From Herbiconiux sp. (GTDB lineage Bacteria > Actinomycetota > Actinomycetes > Actinomycetales > Microbacteriaceae): 64,000 nt of DNA. The notes beneath the pieces are model-generated. The model searched no databases and was not told the origin of the DNA. It saw nothing but the letters and a program-made list of their open reading frames with translations. The stretch spans positions 30,564-94,563 of the forward strand of contig NZ_JAHFUW010000013.1 in NCBI RefSeq assembly GCF_023264855.1. Direction: 5' to 3'. How positions within the stretch are numbered: the first letter of the stretch is position 1; every line of letters starts with the position of its first letter. This document shows, in pieces, positions 51,537 to 59,595 of this stretch. A program made the position numbers and the translations under genes.

Positions 51537-51773
51537 ATCGGATGACTTCAAGGCGACGGTAGAGGATCGCCGGGCGGCTCGGCGGGGGCGGTGCGCGGGG
51601 GCGCAACATTGCTCAACAGAGCGCGCGAAACGCGGCGAATGTGTCGCCGGATGACCCCACCGGGGCCTCGGTGCCGGGCCGTTTTCTAGCCTGACGGCAT
51701 CGATCGCGCGAGCAGTCGCATCCGGTCGCCTCCCCAGACGGCCGGGCTTCGATCGCAGCAGAAGGGATGCGCC

Positions 51774-52937
51774 ATGACGCACACGACGAGACGGCTGCTG
51801 GCCGTTGGGCTGAGCGGGCCGCACCTGGTCGCGCTCGCCGAGCAGCCGGAGGCGGCGGCGGAGTTCGACGAGCTGGACCTGGCGTTCGTCGCGCTCGGGG
51901 TCGATCGCGCGATCGAGCCGGCGGATGGCGCAGCCGTGGATGCAGCTGCTGCGAGCGCCGCTGCGTCGGGCGCCGATCCCCTGGGCGCCACCATCGACTC
52001 CAGCGTGGCCGCCACGGTGTTCGCCACCGACGCCCCGAACACCGCCGTCGTGGTGGTGGCGGCGCCGCACCGCGACCATCCCTACAACCTGGGTCGGCGC
52101 GTCGCGTCGCTCGACCACCTGAGCTCCGGACGCACCGGCCTGCTGCTCGGCGAGCGCGACAGGTTCGCACCCGCCGCTGATGCGGGCCGCGAATCATGGA
52201 GCGGCGCCCGCCTCTCGCAGGGTGCCCCGCTCGAGCCGGCCACCACCCGCGACGCCACGCTCGCCCTGCAGAAGCTCTGGCAGAGCTGGCCCTCCGACAC
52301 CATCGTGGGCGACCGCGCCACCGGTATCTACGCCGAGGCCGACCGCATCGTGCACATCGACCACGACAGCGTCTTCTCGATCGCGGGACCGCTCAACGTG
52401 CCCTCGACGCCGCAGGGCGCGCCCGTCGTGGGCTGGTTCGCCGACGGGGCCGAGCAGCTGGAGGCCGCGGTCGGGGTGGCCGACCTGCTGGTGGTTCCGG
52501 CGGGCATCCTGGAGTCGGCTCTCGCCGTCTCCCCTGGGGTACCGGTTTTCGCGATCGTGCCGGTGGGCGTCGACGCCACCGCGCACGAGGTGGCCGCGGC
52601 TCTCGGGGGGCTCGACCTGCGCGGGCACGTGCTGCTGGTTCCGGATGCCCGGCTCACGGCATCCACGATCACCCTCCTTGTGCGCGATCTCGGCGTGCTG
52701 CTACCGGAGTTCGCCACGCCAGGCGGTGCTTCCGCACCGGATGCGCTGACCGTGGATGCCTCGACCCCTCCTACCTCCCCCACCCTTTCCTCCCCCACCC
52801 CTGCCTCACCCACCCCTTCTTCCCCCACGTCGGCCACCCTGACGCTGCGCGAGCGACTCGGACTCGGTGCGCCCGCTCCGCTTCTGGCCGGCGCCCGCGC
52901 CGCCTTCCCCGCTCCTTCCGCGCAGGTGGCGCGATGA
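51774..52937 (+). CDS. Divergent NtaA-like LLM-family protein
   Basis: A 387-residue relative of NtaA/SnaA monooxygenases that I place by three blocks: HPYNLGRRVASLDHLSSGRT (family HxYxxARRFASLDHLSxGR), AEADRIVHIDHDSVFSIAGPLNVPSTPQG in its parts VHIDHDSVFSIAGPLNVP and the C-terminal TLRERLGLGAPAP. However, the flavin-binding W-N-V-V-T after SGR is replaced by TGLLLGERD, the first 60 residues are degenerate, and a Ser/Thr/Pro repeat linker (about 323-350) precedes the tail. It may be inactive or a partner subunit. AGAAGGGA precedes the ATG. It overlaps the next gene by four bases. Confidence 0.72.
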   Translation: MTHTTRRLLAVGLSGPHLVALAEQPEAAAEFDELDLAFVALGVDRAIEPADGAAVDAAAASAAASGADPLGATIDSSVAATVFATDAPNTAVVVVAAPHRDHPYNLGRRVASLDHLSSGRTGLLLGERDRFAPAADAGRESWSGARLSQGAPLEPATTRDATLALQKLWQSWPSDTIVGDRATGIYAEADRIVHIDHDSVFSIAGPLNVPSTPQGAPVVGWFADGAEQLEAAVGVADLLVVPAGILESALAVSPGVPVFAIVPVGVDATAHEVAAALGGLDLRGHVLLVPDARLTASTITLLVRDLGVLLPEFATPGGASAPDALTVDASTPPTSPTLSSPTPASPTPSSPTSATLTLRERLGLGAPAPLLAGARAAFPAPSAQVAR

Positions 52938-54433
52938 GCGGCGACCGCCCGGAGCCGGCATCCGTCGCCACGCCACACCACCCCGCCGAGCCGGCATCCA
53001 TCGCCACGCCACACCACCCCGCCGAGCCGGCATCCGTCGCCGAGCCACGCCACCCGGCCGAGCCGGCATCCGTCGCCGAGCCGCACTACGACTGGGAGGG
53101 CTTCGGGTTCGACACCCGGCAGGTGCACGCCGGCGAGCTGCCGGAGCCCGGCTTCGGGTCGCGGATCACGCCCATCCACCTCTCGAACGCCTTCCGCTTC
53201 GACTCGTTCGACCAGACCCACGGCCGCTTCGCCGGTACCGACGAGGGCCAGCTCTATTCGCGGCACCTCAACCCCACGAACGTCGTGGCCGAGCGGCGGA
53301 TCGTCTCGCTCGAGGGCGGCACGGGCGCGGTCGTCGTGGGCTCGGGAACCGCCGCCATCAGCTCGGCGCTGATCGCGCTGCTCGAGTCGGGCGACCACTT
53401 CGTGTCGACGGCGAGCATCTACAGCGGAACCCAGGTGCTGTTCAACCGAGCGCTGAAGCGGCTGGGCATCACGGTCGGCTACGTGTGGGATCCGGATGAC
53501 GAGGCCGAGTGGGAGGCCGCGATCCGCCCCGAGACGAAGGCGATCTTCACCGAGACGATCCCGAACCCCAAGAACGACATCGTCGACATCGAACGGGTGG
53601 GGCGGATCGCCGCCCGGCACGGCATCCCGCTCGTCGTCGACAACACCGTCGCCACGCCTTACCTGATCCGGCCGCTCGAACTCGGGGCGAGCATCGTCGT
53701 GCACTCCTCGACGAAGTTCCTGGGCGGGCACGGGGCCGGCATCTCGGGCGTGATCGTCGACGGTGGCACCTTCGACTGGCGCGCCTCGGGGCGACGCTAT
53801 CCGCTGCTCACCGACGAGCAGGTGCCGGGCGTGCCCTCGTTCCTCGACCGGCTCGGCGTCGAGCACGCCTTCGAGGCGTACCTGCGGCTCACCGTGGTGA
53901 ACGACCTCGGGCCGGCGCTGTCGCCGTTCAACGGATTCCTGCTGCAGCAGGGCATCGAGACGCTGTCGCTGCGCCTGGAACGGCACCTCGACAACGCGCG
54001 AACGATCGCGCTTTGGCTGGCGGCGCAACCCGAGGTGGAGTCGGTCGACTTCGCGGGGCTGCCCGGGCATCCACAGCACGCGCTCGCCGAGCGCCTCTAC
54101 GGCGGCCGCACCGGATCGGTGTTCGCGTTCACCGTCGCCGGCGGGCTCGAGGGAGCCCGGGTGTTCATCGACCGGCTGCAGGTGTTCTCGCGGATGACCA
54201 ACATCGGCGACGTGCGCTCGATGGCGATCCATCCCGGAACCACCACGCACCTCTCCTTCGATGCCGAGAAGAAGGAGCGGCTCGGGATCGTGCCGGGCCT
54301 CATCCGTCTCTCCGTCGGCATCGAGACCGTCGACGACCTCATCACCGATCTCGGCAACGGGCTGCGCGCCGTGCGCGACGCCGGCCTCGTGCCCCACCAC
54401 TCGCTCGAAACCAGCGCCTCTGGAGGCCACTGA
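52934..54433 (+). CDS. O-acetylhomoserine sulfhydrylase-like PLP enzyme with N-terminal repeats
   Basis: A 499-residue Cys/Met-metabolism PLP enzyme. The catalytic core starts near residue 55 (YDWEGFGFDTRQVHAGE). Lys261 in SSTKFLGGHG forms the aldimine, preceded by VDNTVATPYLIRP; the SRMTNIGDVRSMAIHPGTTTH segment in its part TNIGDVRSMAIHP is typical of O-acetylhomoserine sulfhydrylase (MetY). It makes homocysteine from sulfide and O-acetylhomoserine, or uses methanethiol. The first 50 residues are four 12-residue repeats of the EPASVATPHHPA kind, absent from family members and from the paralogue at 56305-57663. Confidence 0.9.
   Translation: MSGDRPEPASVATPHHPAEPASIATPHHPAEPASVAEPRHPAEPASVAEPHYDWEGFGFDTRQVHAGELPEPGFGSRITPIHLSNAFRFDSFDQTHGRFAGTDEGQLYSRHLNPTNVVAERRIVSLEGGTGAVVVGSGTAAISSALIALLESGDHFVSTASIYSGTQVLFNRALKRLGITVGYVWDPDDEAEWEAAIRPETKAIFTETIPNPKNDIVDIERVGRIAARHGIPLVVDNTVATPYLIRPLELGASIVVHSSTKFLGGHGAGISGVIVDGGTFDWRASGRRYPLLTDEQVPGVPSFLDRLGVEHAFEAYLRLTVVNDLGPALSPFNGFLLQQGIETLSLRLERHLDNARTIALWLAAQPEVESVDFAGLPGHPQHALAERLYGGRTGSVFAFTVAGGLEGARVFIDRLQVFSRMTNIGDVRSMAIHPGTTTHLSFDAEKKERLGIVPGLIRLSVGIETVDDLITDLGNGLRAVRDAGLVPHHSLETSASGGH
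52952..53094. repeat. 36-base coding tandem repeat
   Basis: Units of 36 bases start GAGCCGGCATCCGTCGCCAC at 52952, 52988, 53024 and (partial, diverging) 53060. The period keeps frame and encodes EPAS(V/I)A(T/E)P(H/R)HPA. Units 1 and 2 differ at only one or two bases, so the expansion is recent. Confidence 0.85.
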
Positions 54434-55761
54434 TGTCTGCAACCGCCACCGCCACTGCCACCGCCACTGCGCCCGCTCCCGCAACGGCCGCCGCGCCTCC
54501 CGCGCACACCGACCTGCTGGTGCCCGCCACCGCGACCGACGCCGAGCTGTCGGCGCACTTCCAGCCGGTGTTCGACCGGATCGCCGCCGGCAACCTCGAG
54601 CGCGAGCAGCACCGCGTGTTCCCGCACGAGCAGGTGCGCTGGCTGATCGAGGCCGGGCTCGGGCGGGTGCGCATCCCGGTCGCCCGCGGCGGTTTCGGGG
54701 CCTCGCTGCGCCAGACCTTCCAGTTGCTCACCGACCTCGGTGAGGCCGATCCGAACGTCTCGCACGTCTGGCGCAACCACTTGGCCTTCGTCGAAGACCG
54801 GCTGAACGCCGAGCCGTCCGCGAAGAACGACGTCTGGATCGACCGGCTCGTGGCGGGCGAGTTCGTGGGCGGCGGCTGGACCGAGGCGAACAACGGCTCG
54901 TTCTCGAACCTCAAGACCATCCTCTCGCCGGCTCCGGATGGTGACGGCTGGCGCATCACGGGTGCCAAGTTCTACGCCACGGGCAGCCTCTACGCCGACT
55001 GGCTCGACGTGATCGGGCGCACCGAGGAGGGCCGCATCATCACGGCGCTCGTGCGCCGGCACCAGCCGGGAGTGGAACTCGTCGACGACTGGTCCGGCTT
55101 CGGCCAGCAGACCACGGCGAGCGGCAGCGCGAACTACGCCGACGCGCACGTGGATGCGGCCGACCTGTTCCCGGCTTCGGAGCGGTTCAGCTACCAGGCG
55201 CTGTTCTACCAGACGTCACTGCTGGCGATCCTGGCCGGCATCACACGCGCCACGCAGCGCGACGGCATCGCGGCGCTGACCGCCCGCGGACGCAACTACA
55301 GCCACGGGCTGGCGAAGGTCGCGGCCGAGGATCCGCAGCTGCTCCAGGTGATCGGCCGGGTCTCGGCGCTCGCCTTCGGTGCCGAGGCCGCTGTGCAGCG
55401 CTCCAGTGCCACGCTCGACCTCGTGGCGGCGGCGCGGGCGGAGGCGCTCCTCACAGGCGACCGCTCGGGCACCGCCGAGCACGAGGCGCTGGTCTTCGCC
55501 ACCGTCGAGACCACCCGCGCCCAGGTCGCGATCATCGAGTCGGCGCTCACCGCGACGACGATCGTGTTCGACGCCCTCGGCTCCTCCGGGGTCTCGAAGC
55601 ACCGGGCGATCGACCGCCACTGGCGCAACGCCCGCACGCTCGCCTCGCACAACCCGCGCGTCTACAAGGAGCGTATCCTCGGCGAGTGGTTCGTGCACGG
55701 CACCGACCCCACGAAGATCTACGGCGAACTCACCGACTCCGCCGGCGGCCAGAGCGCCTGA
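54433..55761 (+). CDS. Acyl-CoA dehydrogenase-fold flavoprotein (DszC/SfnB-like)
   Basis: A 442-residue flavoprotein of the acyl-CoA dehydrogenase fold in the branch that includes DszC and SfnB. N-terminal helical domain (about 35-125, IPVARGGFGASLRQTFQLL), middle beta domain with GGGWTEANNGSFSNLKT and WRITGAKFYATGSLYADW, and C-terminal helices with GSSGVSKHRAIDRHWRNART. The usual catalytic glutamate of dehydrogenases is not evident, as expected for an oxygenase. The first 26 residues are an Ala/Thr/Pro repeat. SfnB-type proteins act in dimethyl-sulfone use. The start overlaps the sulfhydrylase stop by one base. Confidence 0.85.
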   Translation: MSATATATATATAPAPATAAAPPAHTDLLVPATATDAELSAHFQPVFDRIAAGNLEREQHRVFPHEQVRWLIEAGLGRVRIPVARGGFGASLRQTFQLLTDLGEADPNVSHVWRNHLAFVEDRLNAEPSAKNDVWIDRLVAGEFVGGGWTEANNGSFSNLKTILSPAPDGDGWRITGAKFYATGSLYADWLDVIGRTEEGRIITALVRRHQPGVELVDDWSGFGQQTTASGSANYADAHVDAADLFPASERFSYQALFYQTSLLAILAGITRATQRDGIAALTARGRNYSHGLAKVAAEDPQLLQVIGRVSALAFGAEAAVQRSSATLDLVAAARAEALLTGDRSGTAEHEALVFATVETTRAQVAIIESALTATTIVFDALGSSGVSKHRAIDRHWRNARTLASHNPRVYKERILGEWFVHGTDPTKIYGELTDSAGGQSA

Positions 55762-55798
55762 CCGCCGTCGTGGTCGCTGCCGTGCGCCACCCGGTTCG

Positions 55799-55872
55799 GT
55801 TCGAAACTGCAGAAATACCGGGGACCGACGCCGTATACGGGGTCGCTCCCCGGTATTTCTGCATGTTTGAAC
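55799..55872. repeat. Long palindromic element, copy 2
   Basis: GTTC (55799-55802) pairs with GAAC (55869-55872), TGCAGAAATACCGGGG (55808-55823) with CCCCGGTATTTCTGCA (55848-55863), then CGAC (55826-55829) with GTCG (55842-55845). The tip is CCG-TATA-CGG. Same plan as 25000-25075: TGCAGAAATA and the TATA-centred tip are shared, while the middle of the stem differs in both arms together. It lies between the DszC/SfnB-like gene and the convergent ahpD-like gene. Confidence 0.85.
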
Positions 55873-55874
55873 GA

Positions 55875-56231
55875 TCAGTGCTGGTGGGGGGCCTGCTCGT
55901 GGGCGCCGGAGAGCTTGAACGCGAGGCGGCCGTGGGCGTAGCCGCCGCCGGCGCGGATGGCGGTGGCCACCCAGGCGGCCTCGGCGAGCTCCGCCTCCGA
56001 GGCGCCCGCCTTCACGGCGTTCTGGCTGTGCGCGTCGATGCAGTACACGCACTGGGTAGTGATGCCCACGGCGAGCGCGATCAACTCGCGGTACTTCAAC
56101 GGGATCTCGCGCCCCTCGGGCTGGAACACCGCGTTGTCGAACGCGGCGAAGGCCGCGAGGATGTCAGGCGTCTCCTTCTTGTAGACGGAGGTGTACTTCT
56201 TGTCCTCGGTGCGGTCGAAGTAGTCGGACAT
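55875..56231 (-). CDS. AhpD-like/carboxymuconolactone decarboxylase-family protein
   Basis: A 118-residue small helical protein of the CMD family with the redox motif CVYCIDAH: Cys61, Cys64 and His68, as in AhpD alkylhydroperoxidases. The pair supports peroxidase or disulfide-reductase activity. AAAGGAA lies before the ATG at 56231. It follows the sulfhydrylase gene 73 bases downstream and may share its transcript. CMD/AhpD-type proteins often accompany LLM monooxygenases in sulfur-starvation clusters, probably to remove peroxide made by uncoupled flavin oxidation; that link is inference. Confidence 0.87.
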   Translation of the reverse strand: MSDYFDRTEDKKYTSVYKKETPDILAAFAAFDNAVFQPEGREIPLKYRELIALAVGITTQCVYCIDAHSQNAVKAGASEAELAEAAWVATAIRAGGGYAHGRLAFKLSGAHEQAPHQH

Positions 56232-56304
56232 GGGCGTTCCTTTCAGAGGATGCGGTCGTGGGTGCCGCAGGGAAGCGGTTCGGTCGTGCGGACGGGGTCG
56301 CGGC

Positions 56305-57663
56305 TCAGGAGAGCGCGCGGTCGAGGTCGGCGATCAGGTCGGCGACGCTCTCGGTGCCGATCGAGAGCCGGATGAGGCCCGGCGTGATGCCGAGCCGCGC
56401 ACGCAGCTCCTCGCTGAAGCCGAGGTGCGTGGTGGTGGCCGGATGCAGCGCCATCGAGCGCACGTCGCCGATGTTCGTCATCCGGCTGATCACCCGCAGG
56501 CGGTCGGTGAAGCGCTGAGCCCCCGCCGAGCCGCCGCGCACGGTGACGGCGAACACCGACCCGGAGAGCCCGCCGTACAGTTTCTCGGCGAGCGGGCGAT
56601 ACGGGCTCGAGGGCAAGCCGGCGAAGTCGACCGACTCGACTCCCGGATGCTCTTCCAGCCAGGCCGCGATCGTCGCGGAGTTCGACAGGTGCCGATCCAT
56701 CCGCAACGAGAGCGTCTCGATGCCCTGGTGCAGCAAGAAGGAGTGCAGCGGCGAGAGCGCCGGCCCCAGATCGTTCACCACGGCGTCACGGGTCGCGCGC
56801 GCGTAGGCGGCACGACCGAACCGCTCCAGCGCCGACTTCGCACCGGGCGCCGGCGGGGCGGTGATCAGCGGGTAGTCCCGGCTCGCGGTCGCCCAGTCGA
56901 AGGCACCTGTGTCGACGATGGTGCCCGAGATCGCGGCGCCGTGCCCCGACAGGAACTTCGTCGAGGAGTGCACCACCACGGCCGCGCCGTACTCGCCCGG
57001 CCGGATCAGGTACGGCGTCGCGACGGTGTTGTCGACCACGAGCGGGATGCCGTGCCGGGCCGCCACCGCGGCCACGTGCTCGAGGTCGACGATGTCGTTC
57101 TTGGGGTTCGGGATGGTCTCGGTGAAGATCGCCTTCGTGTCGGGCCCGATCCGCTGTTCCCACTCGTCGTCGTCGAGCGGGTTCCAGACGTAGTCGACGC
57201 CGATGCCCATCCGCTCGAAGCTGCGGCCGAACAGGATGCGGGTGCCGCTGTAGATCGAGGCGGTCGAGACGAAACGCTCGCCCGAGCGCACCAGCGCGAA
57301 CAGCGCCGCGGTGATGGCGGCCTGCCCCGACGACACGACGATGGCCTCGACGCCGCCCTCGAGCGAGGCGATGCGACGCTCGGCCACCGAACCGGAGGGG
57401 GTGCGCTGACGGGAGTAGATGAGGCCGTCGCTGTCGCCGGCGAAGCGGTCGCGGCCGTCCTGCCAGGAGTCGAAGCGGTAGCCGGCCGTCAGCGCGATCG
57501 GCGGGATGCGGGCGCCGGCCACCGGATCGGCGTACTCGCCCGCGTGGATCTGGCGGGTGTCGAAGCCGTAGCCCTCCCAGTCGTACTCGGGCTCATCGGC
57601 AGCGGGCACCGCGCCGTCGGAGGCCGTCTCCGCGGGATCGGTCGGGTCGGGGTAATCGCTCAT
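56305..57663 (-). CDS. O-acetylhomoserine sulfhydrylase-like PLP enzyme
   Basis: A 452-residue paralogue of the 52934-54433 product, same family and layout: YDWEGYGFDTRQIHAGE near residue 33, FTETIPNPKNDIVDLEHV, VDNTVATPYLIRP, Lys236 in SSTKFLSGHG, and TNIGDVRSMALHPATTTH near the end. The N-terminus is a short acidic segment rather than the 12-residue repeats. It overlaps the malY-like gene by four bases, suggesting linked C-S bond cleavage and sulfur recapture. Two such enzymes 2 kb apart on opposite strands argue for different thiol substrates or different regulation. Confidence 0.92.
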   Translation of the reverse strand: MSDYPDPTDPAETASDGAVPAADEPEYDWEGYGFDTRQIHAGEYADPVAGARIPPIALTAGYRFDSWQDGRDRFAGDSDGLIYSRQRTPSGSVAERRIASLEGGVEAIVVSSGQAAITAALFALVRSGERFVSTASIYSGTRILFGRSFERMGIGVDYVWNPLDDDEWEQRIGPDTKAIFTETIPNPKNDIVDLEHVAAVAARHGIPLVVDNTVATPYLIRPGEYGAAVVVHSSTKFLSGHGAAISGTIVDTGAFDWATASRDYPLITAPPAPGAKSALERFGRAAYARATRDAVVNDLGPALSPLHSFLLHQGIETLSLRMDRHLSNSATIAAWLEEHPGVESVDFAGLPSSPYRPLAEKLYGGLSGSVFAVTVRGGSAGAQRFTDRLRVISRMTNIGDVRSMALHPATTTHLGFSEELRARLGITPGLIRLSIGTESVADLIADLDRALS

Positions 57664-58838
57664 CGGGACCTTCCGGGGATCGTGGCGACGGCATCCGCGA
57701 TCGCGGACACCGCTTGCTCCAGTATCGGGCGGGGCATCGCGAACACGAGCCGCACGAAGCCCTCGTAGCCGGCCCCGCAGAGCGCACCGTCGGTCAGCGT
57801 GACACCCGCGCGCTCGCGCAGGAACTGCGCCGGAGAACCGGCCGCACCCTGGCCGAGCTCGCGCACGTCGAGCCAGGCGAGGTAAGTGGCCTCGGGCACC
57901 TCGTAGCCCACCTGCGGCAGCCGATCGGCCAGCAGCTCCCCCAGCAGTCGCCGGTTGCCGTCGAGGTACTGCACCACGTCGGCGAGCCACGCGCGGCCGT
58001 GCCGGTAGGCGGCCGTGGAGGCAACCACACCGAGCGTCGAGGCGCCGTGCTGCACCGCGAAGCCGAAACTGCGGTAGTGCCGCTGGTCGGCCGCGTTCGA
58101 GGTGATCAGCTGCGCGGCCTTGAGGCCCGGGATGTTCCAGGCCTTCGACGCGCTGGTGCCGGTGATCGTGTGCGCGGCCGTCGCATCCGACAGCGAGGCG
58201 TAGGGGATGTGCTCGCGCGCGTCGAAGCGCAGCGGCGCGTGGATCTCGTCGGCGAACACCCGCCCGCCCCGCCGTTCGACGACCGCGGCGATCGCCTCGA
58301 GCTCGCCGCGGGTGAGTGCCGTGCCGGTGGGGTTCTGCGGATTGCACAGCACCAGGGTGCCGGCGCCCGCGGCGAAGGCGGCGTCGATGGCGTCGAGGTC
58401 GTGCCGCCAGCGCCCGCCCTCCACGATCCCGGGCACCTGGACGACCTCGCGGCCGAGCGTCGGCGGGTAGGTCAGAAAGGGCATGTACGCCGGGGTCGGG
58501 ATGATCACGGCGGAGCCCTCGGGCGAGAACTCGGTGACGGCGACGCCCAGCGCGGCCATCACGTCCGACACCGGATGCACCGTGGCGGGGTCGATCGACC
58601 AGCCGAACTCCTCAGTCATCCACCCGGCCGTCGCCTCGGCGAGGTCGTGCGCGGTGGGCGGCGACAGGTAGCCGAGCACGCCATCGGCGACGGCCCGCTG
58701 AAGTGCCTCGGTCACGGCCGGGGCGGTGCCGAAGTCCATCTCGGCCACCCAGGCGCCGACGGTTCCCGGATGCAGACTCCACTTGCGGCTGCTGGGCAGA
58801 TCCAGCTGTGCCGCCGTGATCTCGTCGAATGGGTGCAT
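57660..58838 (-). CDS. MalY/PatB-family cystathionine beta-lyase/aminotransferase
   Basis: A 392-residue fold-type I PLP enzyme: MHPFDEITAAQLDLPSSRKW, VAEMDFGTAPAV, CNPQNPTGTALTRGEL with the PLP-ring Asn region, ADEIHAPLRFD and Lys232 in TSASKAWNIPGLK. This is the MalY/PatB subgroup, C-S beta-lyases acting on cystathionine and S-substituted cysteines. It would release sulfide or a thiol that the co-encoded sulfhydrylase can capture. First gene of the minus-strand malY-metY unit. The leader carries no riboswitch that I recognise. Confidence 0.92.
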   Translation of the reverse strand: MHPFDEITAAQLDLPSSRKWSLHPGTVGAWVAEMDFGTAPAVTEALQRAVADGVLGYLSPPTAHDLAEATAGWMTEEFGWSIDPATVHPVSDVMAALGVAVTEFSPEGSAVIIPTPAYMPFLTYPPTLGREVVQVPGIVEGGRWRHDLDAIDAAFAAGAGTLVLCNPQNPTGTALTRGELEAIAAVVERRGGRVFADEIHAPLRFDAREHIPYASLSDATAAHTITGTSASKAWNIPGLKAAQLITSNAADQRHYRSFGFAVQHGASTLGVVASTAAYRHGRAWLADVVQYLDGNRRLLGELLADRLPQVGYEVPEATYLAWLDVRELGQGAAGSPAQFLRERAGVTLTDGALCGAGYEGFVRLVFAMPRPILEQAVSAIADAVATIPGRSR

Positions 58839-58990
58839 CTGCCTTGTTCCGTCATGGCGCGGTCCACGCCGCGCCCGCGCTCCATTCTGGTGCGGGAGAC
58901 CCCGACGACCGAGAGTGTTACAGGATGCGTCGCCCAGACCGACGAGCCGTTACCGCTGGAGCGCCACCGCGAGGCACCCGCGCAGCCCAC

Positions 58991-59368
58991 TCACGAATTG
59001 ATGAGCTGATGCACCCGCTGGGGGCTGACGCCGAGAACGCGGCTCGTATCCTTCTGCGAGAAGCCCCGATCACGGAGCTTCACTACGATCTCTCGCTTGA
59101 GACGTGCGGCTTCGGACACCGCTGCACGACCCACCTCTTCTTTCTCATTGGCTTCGGCCAACTGGCTCTCGATGTCGGCGGGGAGGTCGACGTGCACGGC
59201 CACCTCGACCTCGCTCTCGTCGATTCGCAACCAGGTGGCGATGATGTCGCGCGCCTCGAACGGAACGTCTTCCAGACTGCGAGCCTGACCACTGGTGTCG
59301 AGCTCCGGCACACGGAAGTACCACCAGCGACCGTCGCGGGCGACATGGACCTCGTAGGTCGTGGCCAT
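58991..59368 (-). CDS. hicB: HicB-family antitoxin
   Basis: A 125-residue antitoxin. The N-terminal partial RNase H-like fold (MATTYEVHVARDGRWWYFRV, then LPGL-like VPELDTSGQARSLEDV) binds HicA; a C-terminal helix-turn-helix (about 90-124: LRDRGFSQKDTSRVLGVSPQ) binds the operator. AAGGGG lies eight bases before the ATG at 59368. It follows hicA by 14 bases. Such long HicB proteins autoregulate the operon. Confidence 0.88.
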   Translation of the reverse strand: MATTYEVHVARDGRWWYFRVPELDTSGQARSLEDVPFEARDIIATWLRIDESEVEVAVHVDLPADIESQLAEANEKEEVGRAAVSEAARLKREIVVKLRDRGFSQKDTSRVLGVSPQRVHQLINS

Positions 59369-59382
59369 TGCGGTTCCCCTTC

Positions 59383-59589
59383 TCATTTCCAATTGCGAGG
59401 CACCGTTCGGAGCTTCTTCATCAAGTCGCCGAGCACGAAACCTCCCACGTCGTGGTGCGGGATCGAGTGCATCACGGACTCGTCGGGGAGGCCCCAGATC
59501 TCGTGGCTGCCTTTACCCTGCCGCAGAAACACCCAGCCGTTGGATCGAATGACCTTGATCACGTCTCGGTACTTCTGCGGCCTGGGCAT
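59383..59589 (-). CDS. hicA: HicA-family mRNA interferase toxin
   Basis: A 68-residue toxin with the double-stranded-RNA-binding-like fold of HicA: KYRDVIKVIRSNGWVFLRQG then the catalytic His in KGSHEIW, and IPHHDVGGFVLGDLMKKL. HicA cleaves mRNA independently of ribosomes. It is first in the operon, as usual for HicAB. The ATG at 59589 lies six bases after a good promoter (leaderless). No mobile element is next to it; it lies between the C-S lyase gene and the pca cluster. Confidence 0.9.
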   Translation of the reverse strand: MPRPQKYRDVIKVIRSNGWVFLRQGKGSHEIWGLPDESVMHSIPHHDVGGFVLGDLMKKLRTVPRNWK

Positions 59590-59595
59590 CAGGCT

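Noticed and set aside
49092..52118. A single 1008-codon frame apparently joining LLM sequence to a long N-terminal region
   Set aside because: Only the last 369 codons form the LLM protein, starting at the ATG at 50201. The rest is an out-of-frame shadow of the upstream LLM gene and of the divergent gene.
52952..53094. CRISPR array
   Set aside because: The repeats are directly adjacent 36-base coding units without unique spacers and stay in frame with the sulfhydrylase. The 31-base repeats at 46471-46563 also have no spacers. No cas gene is present.
52196..54433. A 745-codon frame that would fuse extra sequence to the sulfhydrylase
   Set aside because: Codons before 52934 are a shadow of the degenerate LLM gene in another frame. 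The ATG at 52934 overlaps that gene's stop, as at other junctions.
58839..58990. SAM or other sulfur riboswitch upstream of the C-S lyase/sulfhydrylase genes
   Set aside because: No conserved riboswitch core or terminator pair was recognised in this short leader or in 51506-51773.
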